DNA from: Anastrepha obliqua
Taxonomy: Eukaryota; Arthropoda; Insecta; Diptera; Tephritidae
Direction of reading: 5' to 3'
Length of the DNA stretch: 64,000 nucleotides
NCBI RefSeq assembly: GCF_027943255.1
Contig: NC_072894.1
Coordinates: forward strand, 57,477,601 to 57,541,600
Shown here: positions 35,282-46,229 of the stretch, in pieces
Position numbering within the stretch: the first letter of the stretch is position 1
Layout of the letters: every line of letters starts with the position of its first letter
Notes under the pieces: model-generated
What the model saw: only the letters and a program-made list of their open reading frames with translations
Told to the model about the DNA's origin: nothing
Databases searched by the model: none
Translations under genes and position numbers: made by a program

Positions 35282-36230
35282 GCAACACTTACTTTAACTG
35301 GCAAGCAAAGCTCCCAAAGGATACGCTGACGTCGTTGCTTTTTTCAGTTTTACACGCTTTTGCACACAGGCGCAGACATACATATTAAATACTGGCAGAA
35401 GCGAGACTAAATTTATAAAAATAAGTATATGTACATGTGTGTGTACTACTATTAAAAATACGTACGCAAGATATGCAATAAAAACCGTCACACCAACCGG
35501 ACGGAAAAGTCCCTAAACCAAGACATGCATTCATACAAACATAAAAAGGGATGATGTGATGATATAGGTCGGTCGTCAACAGTCAGCCATCATCACTCAA
35601 ACAAACATTATTATATCTTTTATTAAGCAACAAATGCCTGTCTACCACATTTTACCATTTCAGCCGTCATCAATGGTAGGTTAAGGCGTTTGCTCTTTTA
35701 CCTAAACAAATTGATGAAAAGGCTGGTAACAGAAAGGCTGTGCAAAAAAGGCATAGATATTATTGAAAAAAAAAAACTGAAAAAATAAATGTGAAATTAT
35801 GGATGTCACAATGCATGGGAACATTCCTACAAAATGTGGATAACAGCTCATAAATATCCGGCCTAGCAGGCGGGTCCAGCGCCATTAGCTCTAAAAATGC
35901 AAAATATCGCCTATATACAAGTTGACAAACGCTCAAATATGTGCATATACGTAGGTATATAATATATATGAATGTTAAAACAAATTTATAGGTATGTTGT
36001 CTTCTATACAAGTATGCATATACCACCCCTCGAAATATTCGTCGTGTTTCGAATAGATATGTTTTCACTAGTTGAGCAGAAACCATATATTTAGTGTACC
36101 CATCTATACTTATATAAACGCACGAGTATAAAATTGAAATTTGAAAAGGTCGAGCCAAGGAGCACCAGGAGATTTGGTGGCTCCTAAAACATTCAGGCTA
36201 AAAAGCCCATGTATTTAATGCTCTAGAAAG
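33860..36230. other. non-coding stretch
   Basis: No gene recognised; one dinucleotide microsatellite (separate entry). Several open frames on the minus strand near 35.3-36.2 kb are rich in Tyr, Cys and Ile and look like chance frames. Confidence 0.4.
35251..35278. repeat. (TG)14 microsatellite
   Basis: Fourteen uninterrupted TG units. Confidence 0.95.
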
Positions 36231-36329
36231 GGGGTGGATAGTCATGGAGGGAAGGAGAAAAGTATCAGAGAAAGAGATAGGAAAGAATAGAGATAGAGAT
36301 TGTAAGTCTTGTGAGAATGTTCCAAATTT

Positions 36330-36960
36330 TTTGGCAAATCTGTAAATATCCTCCAGTTTTACCATATAAAACGAATTTTACTCATTTTCACAATATCGAA
36401 ACCCAAAACTCGTAGCCGTACTCTAGCAAAGTCAGGACACTTACAGAGAAAGTGCTCAGTGCTATTCGCCTCCTTCAAGCACGACAGGCACATTGGGTCC
36501 TCAAACATTCCAAGGGTGGTCATATGCTGACCACATGGGTCGTGTCCTATAATGATACCGCCCATCAACCGAACGTCTTTCCTTACAAATTTTAGTAGAA
36601 AGTTTGACAGTTTTCTACATGGACTTGTCACAAAACACTTTGCAGATCTGCAGCGTTTTAGACCGCACCATCGCTTTTTACGTAGATTACCTACATAATC
36701 GCTGATCCAATTCATGATTCTTGTAGAACTGATTCCGATTTTGGTTCTGGCCCCATTGGGGGCACCGCTGATTTACGGTTGTCCAATTCGTCGACGATTT
36801 CGTTTCCTTGAACACCGGAGTGTCCGGTAACCCATATAAGTACAAGCCTGCTTTGTGTTGCGACTGAATTAAGCTTCTTCTTACATTCTTGAACAATCTT
36901 TGAGCTTTACTTCGCGTTCTCCAGGGCTTTCAGTGCAGCCTGACTGTTTGATGAAATTTC
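36330..36960 (-). pseudogene. LINE ORF2 RNase H end and C-terminus
   Basis: The minus strand from about 36950 reads SNSQAALKALENAK, then VWVTGHSGVQGNEIVDEL-like sequence (seen as VTGHSGVQGNEIVDEL in one frame), the final RNase H block, then after a shift GGIIIGHDPCGQHMTTLGM and CLSCLKEANSTEHFLCKC, PDFARVRLRVLG (36359-36715), the Cys/His tail. One frame of 118 codons is still open. The 3' UTR probably extends to about 36160. No RT portion is attached. Confidence 0.75.
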
Positions 36961-36964
36961 AGGT

Positions 36965-38140
36965 TGAGATGGTTTAGTTTATTTGGGTGGTGTTGCAGTC
37001 GAGAAATTTGAAAAAATCGTGGTACGTTAAATTAACCATTTAATAACACTGCCCTGCAAATTTCAATTTTTCTCATGCGAATAAGATGTGACCTAGTGTT
37101 CCCGAAGGGAATTTTCGCGCTAAGCACGAGTCCGAGTTCAAAAATTTTCCATCACGTCAGGTTTTCGAGAAAAAGGGGGTTGAAACCCCTAAAAATAGCG
37201 TATTTGGCCATTTTTCAAAAATTGTGGAGCAGAACCCTAACGTGCTAAGATCTTCGTTATTGTCATTAATTGAAGGTTGAACTTTGCTCTTTGAAATAAG
37301 CCCAAACCCAAATTGTTCGCATGCACCCTTAGAGTAGGGGGTGTACTTATGTCTACGGGGGTAGAGAAAAAAATGAACATAGGAACTTATCTACACCCAA
37401 AATAAGATATAATGAAAAGTGCAGTGTTCCTAAGGTATTTAGTGTCGCTGATTACAAACCTGTAGTCAGATTCCCAAAATTCAAAATGGCGGACGGAATC
37501 TACCAGAAAGAAACCAATTGTTACTGATTTGAATGAAGATAAAGTCGTTAACTATTTTTTACTCAAGATTATTTCTTATCCACCATATAAAACAAACTCA
37601 GTTATGTAGTGAAAGCAGACTTGCTTTAAAAAACTGTTGCCAAATATTATCGAAGCGACAATTCTATATGGTAAATTGAAAGCAAAGGATGCTTGAATCC
37701 AAAAACTTCTTTAATCCCCACAAATATTCCATTTGAGTTCAAGCACTAATAGTAAACCGTCTTGCTATATTTGCGGTAATACATAAAGGACAAAAATAAT
37801 CACTATAAGTTTATAAATTAAAGCTCGAAAATCATCTTCATCTTTTTGCATGGGCAACTGCAGCGCGAAATAATGCCAAGTTTGTAATATTTGTTTATTT
37901 TGATTTTGATTTTTTTTTAAATATAGTTTATAATAAAACAATAATGACTTAACTTGAAATTTCAAACTTCGTACAAAATAAAAAAAAAATTCAACAAATT
38001 TTCATAAAGATTTCAAACTTTTGAATAAGAATCGTAAGAAAAATTCTGAATTTGTAGTTCTACAAAGTGAAGTCTAAAATAAACACGACTGGCGTCATAA
38101 AACTATTTATAATGGCGCCATCTTTTTAATGCGTTAGTGT
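36965..38140. other. non-coding stretch with repeat-like texture
   Basis: The part at 37000-37400 (for example cccgaagggaattttcgcgc and gggttgaaacccct) looks like the edge of an interspersed repeat, but no partner is in this window and I cannot name it. Confidence 0.3.
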
Positions 38141-38159
38141 GTTGGCAGTTAAAGTCAGA

Positions 38160-38830
38160 AAATGAGCCCGGCAAACAATGTTTTCGCATTTTCACGGATG
38201 ACTCCAGGATCGAGCACGGCTCCGGCTCTAGGGTCTACTCATGGCCTTAGACAGCCCCCCAACCATTTCAAGGGTAGTCAAGTCCTGTAAATCCAGGCTC
38301 AACTATGTTGGTAGACATAATAGCCTGATGCTAACATGGGTCCCGGGACACGTGGGTATCGTGGGTAACGAGACCTCTAACTCCTTAGCTAAGATGGGCA
38401 CTGAGACCAACTTCTTTGGCCCAGAGCCCGTTTTGCCACTCCCTTCTGCAGCCAACAAAGCCACGGTTAGCAAATGGGTTACTACAACCCACAAGCGAGC
38501 TTGGCAGGCTGAGAGAGGCTGCAGATGGACTAAACTAATGTTACCTACCATGTCCGATCGACTGTCGCAAACCCTCCTGTCATTAAGCAGAAGGTTGGAC
38601 TGATGGCGGGCCACTTTCTGTGGGCGAAGCACATGAAAAGGTTGGGCATCTCAGACAGTGACTCTCCCCAGCTTGTGAAGAGGAGGATGAGACGGCGGAC
38701 CACATTCTGTGCGTCTGCCCAGCCTTCGCTCGAATCGGGTTTGAGGTCTTTCTTTGGTGGTCGAGTAGATTTAAAGAAAATTAAAAGGGAGTCTGAGTGC
38801 AGTACTTGTTAGTCTAGCATCGTTGTAAAA
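38160..38830 (+). pseudogene. LINE ORF2 RNase H and C-terminus, internally deleted
   Basis: Plus strand. FTDDSRIEHGSGSRVYS at about 38195 is the first RNase H block; a deletion then joins WALDSPPTISRVVKSCKS, missing the glutamate block. Next is LTWVPGHVGIVGNETSNSLA (38336), the last RNase H block, then ATVSKWVTTTHKRAWQ and a shift near 38600 to LMAGHFLWAKHMKRLGI, and another to EEEDETADHILCVCPAFAR. The segment is like the tail in the full-length elements but with its RT missing. The 120-codon frame 38241-38603 is the longest remaining part. Confidence 0.75.
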
Positions 38831-38834
38831 TAGA

Positions 38835-41318
38835 AATTTAAAAAACTAGTGAGTTTGTGCTGATGGAATAAAAAAGAGTTGCAGCCTATATAAAAAATGA
38901 GCATTTAATTAAATGATGTGCAATAATACGTTTGTTATCAATCGAAAGCTGATCGACGTATTTTCATTTGAAATATGTTGTTGAAAAAATAAAAGGATTG
39001 CCATCTATACAAAAAATTCAAATTTATTAACTTTTTGAGCTTAGTGCAATATCGCAAAAACTATTTAGAAACATTTTAGTTCATGAATATTTTTAAATGG
39101 AATTTCCAACTGTTTAAAAATTATAGCGCTGAAACTTTGTGAAATTTGGAGACATACAAAGACACTTACAGACACGTAAAATCAGAAATAACTCTGGTAT
39201 GGCAGTAGCTCTTTAAACAAGTCAAATTATAATTTGAAATTAATGCGCCACAGCTCAAAAAACCAATCAACTGACAGAAGTCTGCGAAATTTCACAAAGG
39301 AAACGAATCATCCAATGACTATTTGAAATCCTACCATTGAGTGATTTTCGCCAAGCATTACTTGTTACGCCTAGGCAAGATGCGTATAATTTTACAAGAA
39401 GTCTAGGACATTGAAGATGATAAAGCCCAAATTGATTGCACAGCAAATGAGATATGTTTCCATCTAAATTTTGTCAAATGCAGCAGAACATAGAAGCCAT
39501 CATGCAAAAAGTTTTCTCAAATCTAATAGTCAACTATCAAAAAGCAGATTGGCCTGCGAAAGGGTTATTTAACTTAAAAAAATGAAGTAGATGCTTCCTG
39601 GAGCAGCAGTTAAATACAAATCGATTGACAGTAATGTCTACAGATTAAAATATGAGCTATCGACCGAAGTTCTGACTCCGTGAGAGCATTGTGGAATAAC
39701 GCCACACATATTGGGGTTGAACTTTCGATTACCGATGATGTTAATACATAATTTAAACCTTGTGCAAAGATAACCAGACAGAGAATTAAACAATTATACA
39801 GAATTAAAATTTGATCGAGGCAAAGCGAAAGACATCGTATACTGATGATACCTTTGCGTCTTGCCTTTGCCATCACCACCCACAAAACCGTAGTCTGAAT
39901 TCTCGTGCAAGGTTTTGTAATTGGCTAATAGGCGAGAAAGTTGCAGCGGCCACGTTATACTGGCGGTCGCTGTCAAATCTATTGTTAATTATTCCATCAG
40001 AAGGAGACTCTTAGGAAATGATACTAATAATTGTGTACGAAAGTTGGCGATTCTTTGTTAAATTTTTAACTTCTTCACTGCTAAAGGCCTTACACTCTGG
40101 TCTACAAAATCAATCAATCAAGCATACGAGTTGCTCGAAATGACTCGTGAGATGCCTGTAACAATGTTAGATTCTGGACATTATAGCAGGTTAAACTTCT
40201 ACAAAATCAGGGTAAACTCTGGCCTATTAAAGGTATCCCCAATCTCTTCATACACCTAGGCAAACTGGCCCCATTGAAAGAGCTAATTTTTTGGGTTTAC
40301 TGTACTTAGCGGAAGACCTTCATGGGCAAGGCTTAGTAAAGCTGTATACAATAACAACAAAGTACTGACCCTAATAGTGATCAAAATTATAAGGACTAAC
40401 CGAACATAAATTTGGCATACAGTTTTAAGGACACTAAAACTTTTTCGAAAATATAAGGTGGTCTGAAGCATCTTCGCAAGACTGTAGTGTTATATGAACT
40501 TGCAAGTAAATATATTACAAGACACACACACATCACAGTGATAAGTAAGGAGTATATGCAATAGGGAGTAGTCATTCGTAATGTTTTTTTTCACAAAGTC
40601 AATACACATGAGCATGACCGCTACTGTGTGCATTGGAGGCCTTTTGTGAGCGGCGAGTATTTTACAGTCTTTACTTACGACGATATGCGAATATACAGTA
40701 ACAATTTTTGTTTGCCTTTTTTGCTCCTGCATGCGCTCCGTAAGTCATGTGCGAATCATGTGCACCAACAACTGAGTAAAGCTATTAGAGTTACAATTTT
40801 GCAGAATTATAAAAGAGACGTCAAGTTGCGCCTTCGGGGTATTTCTATTAGTGCTACAATGATTTCCCCAGATATCATTGTTGAATCATAATAAAGATGC
40901 TATAAAAATAAAAAGAAGTGGAAAAAGGAAGTGAAAATTTCAACAAAAAGAGGTAGCAAAGATTTACACTCCAGTTGGAATCACATATGCTGAGCAGGAA
41001 GTCGGATACAGGAGCCAGTATTGGCCCTTGGGCTTATGTTGGCAATTGGTGATTTACTAAATTCAAGATTCCATTGTATTAGACAGAATTCAAATTAGAG
41101 CTCTTTAAATGGTTGCATGAACTTTTGCCAACTTTTTGCATTTTGTTACAAAAAAAACTTAATAAAAGAAAAAAATCCACAAAACCTACCAGAGTGTGAT
41201 TGAAATAAAAATAGGTGAGCTTCCTGTTGTTACCTACCGGAATTTAAACAAAGAGAAGACTATTTCTTGGGAATACCTTAAGGCATAGATACTTCAAGAC
41301 AAGCCATGTAAAGTGAAA
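38835..41318. other. non-coding stretch
   Basis: AT-rich. Open frames here (for example 39610-39885 and 40628-40891) show no domain. No repeat structure recognised. Confidence 0.4.
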
Positions 41319-41332
41319 GAGGTATATTATTA

Positions 41333-41669
41333 AATAAAAAAAATAAATAATTGGCGCGTACACTTCTGTTAGGTGTTTGGCCGAGCTCCTCCTCCTATTT
41401 GTGGTGTGCGTCTTGGTGTTGTTCAACAAATGGAGGGACCTACAGTTTCAAACCGACTCCGAACGGCAGATATTTTTATGAGGAGCTTTTTCATGGCAGA
41501 AATACACTCGGAGGTTTGCCATTGCCTGCCGAGGGGCGACCGCTATTAGAAAAATGTTTTTTTTTTTTTTTTTTATTAATTTTGCTTTCACCGAGATTCG
41601 AACCAACGACCTCTCAGTGAATTCCGAATGGTGATCACGCACCAACCCATTCGGCTACGGCGGCCGCCT
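41333..41669 (-). mobile_element. tRNA-derived SINE, copy E (full length)
   Basis: A 337-bp minus-strand copy with head at 41669 (ggcggccgccgtagccgaat), B box ggttcgaatc at about 41597-41606, all body blocks of copy A, and the same T-rich tail (on the minus strand, after gcgcgccaattatttattt). An exact 14-bp target duplication, gaggtatattatta, lies at 41319-41332 and 41670-41683. The second full copy with an intact duplication defines the family's ends. Confidence 0.92.
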
Positions 41670-41923
41670 GAGGTATATTATTATTATCTTTTTTTTTGTG
41701 GTTTGTTTGTAGTTTTTTTTTGTAGATGAGCCACCTGATATTCTCCGAGTATAAAGCGCAGTCTTTGTTCGTATATTAATTGGTACGCTCTCACTTTGAG
41801 AGTGCGTAGTGGTTTTCTCTGTACAACCAGACCTTTCTAATTGCCGAGAATGCGTGTTTAGTCTTGGCATTTCACAATATAATCTTAAACAATACAACAA
41901 AGAGTTAAAGTTTTTGTTTTCTT

Positions 41924-42180
41924 ATGAAACTCAACCGCTTTATTCCCCAAACGCAATTGGTGGCTGAGCCTCGCTTCCGGCAGAAAATCAACTTTAGCGA
42001 TGAAGTTAATTTCTGGTTCAAAATTATAAGATTTGTAGCAACGAAAAATCTATTGGAGATTAATCGAGATTATTCGGGTGAATTTGTAATCCGAAAAAGT
42101 CACTGTTTGGTGTGAATTTTGATACCTTATATTGTTGAAGATGTGCAAGGAGCAGCGCTCCTTTTTGTGACCTATGCTGG
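41924..42180 (+). pseudogene. small Tc1/mariner-superfamily transposase remnant
   Basis: QKINFSDEVNFWFK (about 41980) resembles the first catalytic block of this superfamily ('SDEAHF'), and about 40 codons later KSHCLVWCEF, across a frame change at the stop near 42115, resembles its 'VTVWCGF' block. Sixty-three codons are open. Nothing else of the gene is recognised. Confidence 0.4.
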
Positions 42181-42277
42181 AGGGTATGGATCTTATAAAC
42201 AAATATATATCTAATATTACGAGTTCCATATGGCTTCCACTTGAAAAAATCCCTTATTAACCCGAATCTTCCCACGA

Positions 42278-42291
42278 TTACCATATGGTAA
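42278..42291. repeat. piggyBac-element palindrome, site 1
   Basis: ttaccatatggtaa, a perfect 14-bp palindrome, preceded by cccacga. Repeated at 42647 and 44877; a candidate transposase-binding or end motif. Confidence 0.7.
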
Positions 42292-42646
42292 TGCAAACAT
42301 GCCGTTGCAATTTTACGTATTATGTTTGAACTAAATAACAAAAACAAAAAAGAATAGCTGTATTTCACGCAGAATAAATGCAGCTCACGGAAAAACATAA
42401 GTTTTTTGTTATTTTTAGTGCAGCTAGCAAAGCTATAAGACGTCGAACTCAGGTGAAAAAAAAATGAATTATTGTGGTTTTTTGACATGGCACGTCGGTA
42501 AGTATATGAATAACTTTTTGCTTTTTTGATATATTTCCAAAAAAATTGCATCAGTTGGTAGCTAATGAAATAAACTAGTGAATGCAAGTTTAGTTTTGTT
42601 GGAAATTTGATTTTTTGTGTAACTTTTTTGTATTTTACTCAAGGCG

Positions 42647-42660
42647 TTACCATATGGTAA
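42647..42660. repeat. piggyBac-element palindrome, site 2
   Basis: Same 14-bp palindrome with the flank inverted (ccgtgggacgtctag follows). It pairs as an inverted repeat with site 3. Confidence 0.7.
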
Positions 42661-42773
42661 CCGTGGGACGTCTAGGGTACAGGGTTTTAGTTACGTTTGG
42701 TGTAGTTTTTTTTGAGATTTTTGATCATATTTATTGATATTTTGTGAATTACAGCGGTTTATCATGGCAAGAA

Positions 42774-44724
42774 ATGCTTGATTTCATTCAAGAGCTCAAT
42801 GAAGCAGAAGATCAAAATCAACTGTGTGATACTCCAACCACTCTTTATATCGAGCCTCCTGTGGATGGCAACAAATCTGGCGAAGATGACGCTGAAGATG
42901 ATTGTGCGGGCATTCCAGATAATGTTTGCCCGGCTCAGCTAAGAGGTGGCTGGGAAGTTGTTATGGCTAGTGGGCGACGTATTCAAGGTTTCGATGAAGA
43001 GGAGGATATGGGAGGCATGTTTGTAGACGATATAAGCATACCATCATTTTAATCTTATAAACCCTAAATTTTTCAGCACCAAATCCAGGAGATTTGCCTG
43101 TTATTGAGGTTGAAGACACTTATAATGAGATGGAGGATGAAGAAACAACGGCTAATCGTTCAGAATCTCCAATGAGGAAGCGCTTACGTAAAATTGAACC
43201 GAAACCTTCAAACGTTGCATTGCCATCAGGAAAAAAGGAAACTGTATTTGAATGGGTCAAAAAGAAATCGCCATCTCTAATTCCAATTTTTCCAAGCGCA
43301 AATTACGAATATTGTCGCCATGCACTTCTACTCGAACAGTTTGAAAAATTTTTTGATGACACATTATTGGAACATATTTGCGAACAAAGTGCGTTATATT
43401 CGGTGAAACAGAATAGATCGAACCCAAATATAACAGTCAGCGAACTTAGAGCATTCATAGGCATATTGATCGTCGCTGGCTACAATTATCACTCCAATTA
43501 CAAACATTTGTGGAGTCAGGATGAAGAAATTCGGAACAATCTTGTCAGTAACACCATGCGTCGGAATCGTTTTCAAGAGATTTTGCAAAATCTCCACTTC
43601 GAAGAAAATTCCAAGGTTTCTTCAAAAGACGCCCCAAATCCTGACAAAATTTGGAAACTGCGGATCATTTGAAAGCAAAAATGATAGAAAATTTCCATCC
43701 GGAACAAAATCTTTCTTTCGACGAAAGTATGATATCCTATTTTGGTAAACATGGATGCAAGCAATTTATAAAGGGCAAACCATTACGATTTGGATATAAA
43801 GTCTGGTCCCTATGTACTCCATCTGGTTATTTGGTGAATTTTGAAATTTACCAGGGGAAAAATCCTCGATCGAATTTGGAGTACGAAGCAAAGTTTAGAA
43901 AATGCGCCGCTCCTTTAGTCAGCATGATCGACGATTTTCCTGATGAATTGAAATCGCTGTCATTCCAGTTTTATTTCAATAACCTGTTTACTAGTTATCC
44001 TCTGTTGGCATATCTCAAGTCATGCGGATATAATGGTACTGGGACAATCCGAGAAAACAGAATTCCAGCAAGGTGTCCACTAGTGCATAGAAAAGCCTTC
44101 AAGTCAATGGAAAGAGGTTACTCTGAATCAATTGAAATGAAAAGCACTGGTATTTGTTTGGTGAAATGAAAAGATAAAAATGTTGTCTGCATGTTATCTA
44201 CCTGCTTTGGTGAGGATCCGAAATCAATTGCGCAGCGTTTTTCGAAGGCAAGTGGATCGAAAATAAATGTACCCCGTGTTTGCGCAATCACGGAATATAA
44301 TAAATTTATGTGCGGAGTAGACCGATTAGATCAAAATCTATCTCTGCTCCGCATCGCATACAGGGGGAAAAAGTGGTGGTCTAGCATTTTTACCTGGCTG
44401 TTAGATGCTTGTATTCAAAATGCATGGCAACTTTACCGAAAAGATCAACCATCAGTCAGTTAGAATTTCGACGACAAGTTGCAGTATACTACTGCAAACA
44501 CTATGGCATACCGCCCTGGACCTGCGCCCTTTCACAGATATGCATACCAACCAGGTCGAGTTGAACATACTCTGCGCTATGATCAGGTTGGACATTTTGT
44601 GGTACCATCAAATCGTAGGCATTGTGCCAGTGACGGATGCAGAGTTAATGGACGAACTGCATGTGGTAAATGCAACGTAGGACTTTGCGTACAATGTTTT
44701 GCTCAGTACCACACAAAACCATGA
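42774..44724 (+). pseudogene. piggyBac-like transposase, several lesions
   Basis: DDE transposase that cuts at TTAA. First ATG 42774 (MLDFIQELNE), then an acidic region. The frame stops at 43052; either a short intron (donor after 42987, acceptor at 43076, phase-matched) or a lesion joins it to APNPGDLPVIEVED. The main domain includes [46 protein letters not shown] (first Asp, 43720-43722), [17 protein letters not shown], then [16 protein letters not shown], in which the usual second Asp is Asn (43978-43980), and CGVDRLDQNLSLLR (third Asp, 44320-44322). The C-terminal Cys/His domain reads CASDGCRVNGRTACGKCNVG and CVQCFAQYH. Lesions: shift near 43660, TGA at 44167-44169 in place of Trp, shifts near 44450 and 44515, and the Asp-to-Asn change. 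Confidence 0.9.
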
Positions 44725-44876
44725 TAAATTGCAGTTCAAAAATGTTTTTTTTTTTCATTGTCGTGAATTCATTTATTTTACTTATTTTTTAAATAAAAAT
44801 GTTTGAAAACAGTTATTTTTTGAAAAATTAAAAATAAAAGGACATTCGAAAGCCATGTTGTCTAGAGGTCCCACGA

Positions 44877-44890
44877 TTACCATATGGTAA
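44877..44890. repeat. piggyBac-element palindrome, site 3
   Basis: Same palindrome, preceded by ctagaggtcccacga, 153 bp after the transposase stop. Confidence 0.7.
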
Positions 44891-45009
44891 CGCTAGTTTA
44901 CCGCATTTTCCGGAAAATCGAAGCGAGGAAAATGAAAATGGACTTCATTTTCGTGCTCAAGTTTCACCGAAAAACCATCTATCATTCGAAGAATACATAA
45001 AACTATAGG

Positions 45010-45800
45010 CGCATAATGATCGCTCTGAGTTAGAGCACACTTTAGTTAGCGTAAAACTAAAAAGAGTTCATTTAGCGCCGTTCTCTATCAAGAGTATATA
45101 TATCACCGTCAGGGCCAAGCAAGGATGTCCCCAAGAGGGTGTTCTTTCTCCGCTGCTGTGGTGCTTGGTCGTAGATTCTCTACCAGCGGAGATGAAGGAA
45201 CTCGGTTTTCATGTCCGGGCATATGCGTACTATGTCTGTGCGCTAACATCGGACAAATCCCTAAAGAGGCTTTGCATGAAAATGCAGAGGATTCTGGGCA
45301 AAATCGATGATTGGTGCATGAGACAAGGTCCTTCCGTTAATCCTTTACGAGAAAACGGAAATTGGATGGCATTAGTCTTCTAACACTGAAAGGTGTGACA
45401 CTTGGTCTTTCCGATGAAGATAAATATCTGGGAGTAATCTTGGATAAGAAGCTGTCTTGGGAGACACAAGTTTCACTGAAGGTGAATTACGGAGTTCTTT
45501 TAGCAATGCCGCAGAGCCTTTGGTAAAACCTGTGATCTGAAACCTGCTGTGGTCCTATGGATATACACAGCACTTATCAGACCCGTCATCACTTACGCCT
45601 CTGTGACCTGGTGGTGACAGGACATGGTTAAGTTCACACTCCATGAACTATACAGGCTGCAAAGAAGCGTGTGTTTATGCATTAAGGGTGCCATGAGTAC
45701 AACCTCTGGCGATGCCCTAAATGCTATGCTTGATTAGCTCCCCCTGGATTTTAAGATACAACAGGAAGCAATAAAAGCAATGTGTATAATTTCTTAAGAC
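45010..45800 (+). pseudogene. LINE RT fragment with destroyed catalytic box
   Basis: Plus-strand RT piece of an I/LOA/R1-type LINE. It reads RAKQGCPQEGVLSPLLWCLV (about 45110, out of frame with the flanks), then VRAYAYYVCAL, where the universal YADD is YAYY (TAC TAT at 45228-45233, each explained by one G-to-T change), RILGKIDDWCMRQG, then GVTLGLSDEDKYLGV, ILDKKLSWETQV (about 45400-45470), a region of frameshifts, and LPLDFKIQQEAIKAMC at 45740. RNase H is absent; the region after 45800 is not assignable. Catalytically dead by both substitution and shifts. Confidence 0.8.
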
Positions 45801-45951
45801 CGCTTGAGTCTTATTAGCAAGCCTATCTAAGGGCTCTTTTAACGTAGTCTTCCAAGTGATTACCTGATCTATGCCACATGTAGGCCATTCCAAACAAATT
45901 GAGTTTGAATTCATCGAAAGAATCTGCCTTTCTTTTTTTTCTTGTTCACTC

Positions 45952-45956
45952 CATTG
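45952..45956. repeat. 5-bp target-site duplication, left, of Transib
   Basis: cattg at 45952-45956 and again at 48847-48851, immediately outside the two element ends. Transib elements make 5-bp duplications. Confidence 0.85.
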
Positions 45957-45985
45957 CACACTGGTTGCGTCCATAGGCCAAAAAT
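45957..45985 (+). repeat. Transib left terminal repeat
   Basis: Heptamer-like cacactg, six more matching bases (gttgcg), then a 6-bp gap and ggccaaaaat starting 20 bases from the tip. Confidence 0.85.
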
Positions 45986-46229
45986 CAAAAATATCATCAC
46001 AAAATACTTGGACAAAACGAACACAAATTGACACTAAAATGTTCAATCTTCAAAACGCCAAACCGGTTTTTCCGCAAATCTAACGGAACTTTCTAAAAAT
46101 GGCATTGAAAGAATGAACTTGTGTACATTTTTGCAGCCCGTCTGAGCTTTGTTTGTACTTTGTCATTGCAAATTCGTACTTCAAAGTGATCAAACGTTTG
46201 ACAAAGTGGTCCGATATTAATAATTTAAA

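Larger units (their letters stand above)
42261..44890 (+). mobile_element. piggyBac-like element, right end uncertain
   Basis: The left terminus is suggested by TTAA at 42257-42260 followed by cccgaatcttcccacg, the TTAA/CCC arrangement of the piggyBac superfamily. The 14-bp palindrome ttaccatatggtaa occurs at 42278, 42647 and 44877; around it, cccacgattacc is in the same orientation at the first and third sites and inverted at the second, where about 30 bp (with gtgggacgtctag) mirror the third site (ctagaggtcccac). No matching GGGTTAA was found on the right, so that end is truncated or lies in a form I do not recognise. Between 42.7 and 44.72 kb lies the transposase. Confidence 0.7.

Noticed and set aside
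36965..37450. Repeat-like, GC-variable block as the edge of a known element
   Set aside because: Texture suggests a repeat, but I could not match it to any class or to another place in the window.
45840..45991. Minus-strand exon-like frame starting ATGGACGCAACCAG and ending at a CAG/GTAATC donor
   Set aside because: Its ATG lies inside the Transib left terminal repeat and the rest in the flank, so it spans an insertion junction; no acceptor or second exon is seen.
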